A stretch of DNA of 6,067 nt, from assembly GCA_038234155.1 (NCBI GenBank), contig JBBSUT010000141.1, forward strand, positions 1 through 6,067, given 5' to 3'. The stretch's first letter is position 1. Each line of letters begins with the position of its first letter. Below, one piece after another: positions 5,760 through 6,067 of this stretch. The position numbers were made by a program, and so were the translations under genes. Origin of the DNA: Novosphingopyxis sp038234155 (GTDB taxonomy: Bacteria; Pseudomonadota; Alphaproteobacteria; Sphingomonadales; Sphingomonadaceae). The notes beneath the pieces are model-generated. The model worked only from the letters and a program-made list of their open reading frames with translations, was not told the DNA's origin and did not search any database.

Positions 5760-5789
5760 AAAGGGGCGTCCAGCGGGCGCCCCTTTTTT
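5760..5789 (+). terminator. Intrinsic terminator of groESL
   Basis: AAAGGGGCG (5760-5768) pairs with CGCCCCTTT (5778-5786) around a 9-nt loop, and the T-run spans 5784-5789. It begins 30 nt after the groEL stop codon. This is the clearest terminator in the window and marks the end of the groES-groEL transcript. Confidence 0.93.
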
Positions 5790-6044
5790 CGTGGTGGCGC
5801 AGGTCCGCGGCTGCGCTGTGCATCGCCGCGCTAGGCCCCGGCTATACTGGCCGCCGTCTGCTGCGCCCCGGCGCGTGAACGCAGTGCCAGTTCGACGGCA
5901 CACCGATCGCGCACGCGGTCTTCCAGGCCCGGGCACGGATGGTCCGGCCTGGGATGGTCCGGGCGAGAATGGCAGGGAAAAGATCGCGCGCTGGCGCAAC
6001 CTCTGTTCCCCGCCCCCTTTGGCCAGATCAGAAAGGATGCAGCC
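5790..6044. other. Noncoding region between groEL terminator and the next gene
   Basis: No gene is supported here. TATACT (5843-5848) resembles a -10 box, but no good -35 lies upstream, so it is a weak promoter candidate for the downstream gene; the leader would be about 190 nt. GGATGGTCCGG occurs twice (5937-5947 and 5952-5962), an 11-bp direct repeat with a 15-bp period. CCAGGCC (5923-5929) and GGCCTGG (5946-5952) form a 7-bp inverted repeat overlapping the first copy. The ORFs that cross this region on the other strand look like GC-rich chance frames. Confidence 0.4.
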
Positions 6045-6067
6045 ATGAATGACAAAGCCAAAACCGA
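6045..6067 (+). CDS. Start of an unidentified gene, cut by window edge
   Basis: ATG at 6045 opens a frame reading MNDKAKT before the window ends. A good Shine-Dalgarno, AAAGGA (6032-6037), lies 7 nt upstream, and the sequence changes from GC-rich noncoding DNA to lysine/acid codons, as expected at a real start. Seven residues are too few to name the product. Because a strong terminator closes groESL, this gene is probably transcribed from its own promoter. Confidence 0.6.

Noticed and set aside
4054..5823. A 589-codon open frame on the minus strand opposite groEL
   Set aside because: It lies wholly antisense to an intact, highly conserved groEL and is rich in His/Ala repeats mirrored from the GGM codons. 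Long antisense frames are a known by-product of codon bias in strongly expressed GC-rich genes.
5831..6061. Minus-strand ORF (MALSFMAASFLIWPKG...) at the right edge
   Set aside because: It overlaps the well-supported plus-strand start at 6045 with its Shine-Dalgarno, and the rest is Arg/Pro/Ala low-complexity sequence typical of chance frames in GC-rich DNA.
1..6067. CRISPR arrays, tRNA/rRNA genes, insertion sequences, phage or defence genes
   Set aside because: No regularly spaced repeats, tRNA cloverleaf, transposase or integrase motifs, or defence-like proteins were seen in the window.

Overview
The window is GC-rich chromosomal DNA from an alphaproteobacterium, most likely a member of the Sphingomonadales. 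This rests on protein flavour (an alpha-type SspB next to hisB, single-domain HisB, GroEL with a GGM tail), on the divergent sspB/hisB arrangement, and on a CIRCE-controlled groESL operon. The taxonomic call is from recognition only, without a database search. All large genes are housekeeping genes and intact, apart from the two cut by the window edges.

Layout. Positions 1-417 (minus strand) hold most of sspB, the ClpXP adaptor gene, which runs off the left edge. A 121-bp divergent gap leads to a plus-strand histidine cluster: hisB (539-1132), a 144-bp gap filled mostly by a large palindrome (1175-1256), then hisH (1277-1891), hisA (1888-2616) and hisF (2613-3380). The last three are joined by 4-nt stop/start overlaps. 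A 355-bp noncoding stretch follows, with a GC hairpin over the hisF stop codon, a heat-shock-type promoter (3587-3614) and a CIRCE operator (3624-3650). It leads into groES (3736-4023) and groEL (4075-5730), which end at a clear intrinsic terminator (5760-5789). A 255-bp noncoding region then precedes the first 23 bases of another plus-strand gene.

How the genes work together. HisA makes PRFAR, the HisH/HisF heterodimer converts it with glutamine into imidazole glycerol phosphate (IGP) and AICAR, and HisB dehydrates IGP, so the four genes encode consecutive steps of histidine synthesis. hisE and hisI, often placed after hisF, are not in the window. GroES and GroEL form the chaperonin, apparently under both heat-shock sigma factor and HrcA/CIRCE control. 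SspB delivers ssrA-tagged proteins to ClpXP, so protein quality control genes flank the histidine block, probably by chance.

I found no convincing undescribed multi-gene system. The most interesting non-routine signals are the 82-bp near-perfect palindrome between hisB and hisH, the possibly leaderless start of hisB, and a small hairpin that could mask the groES ribosome binding site.
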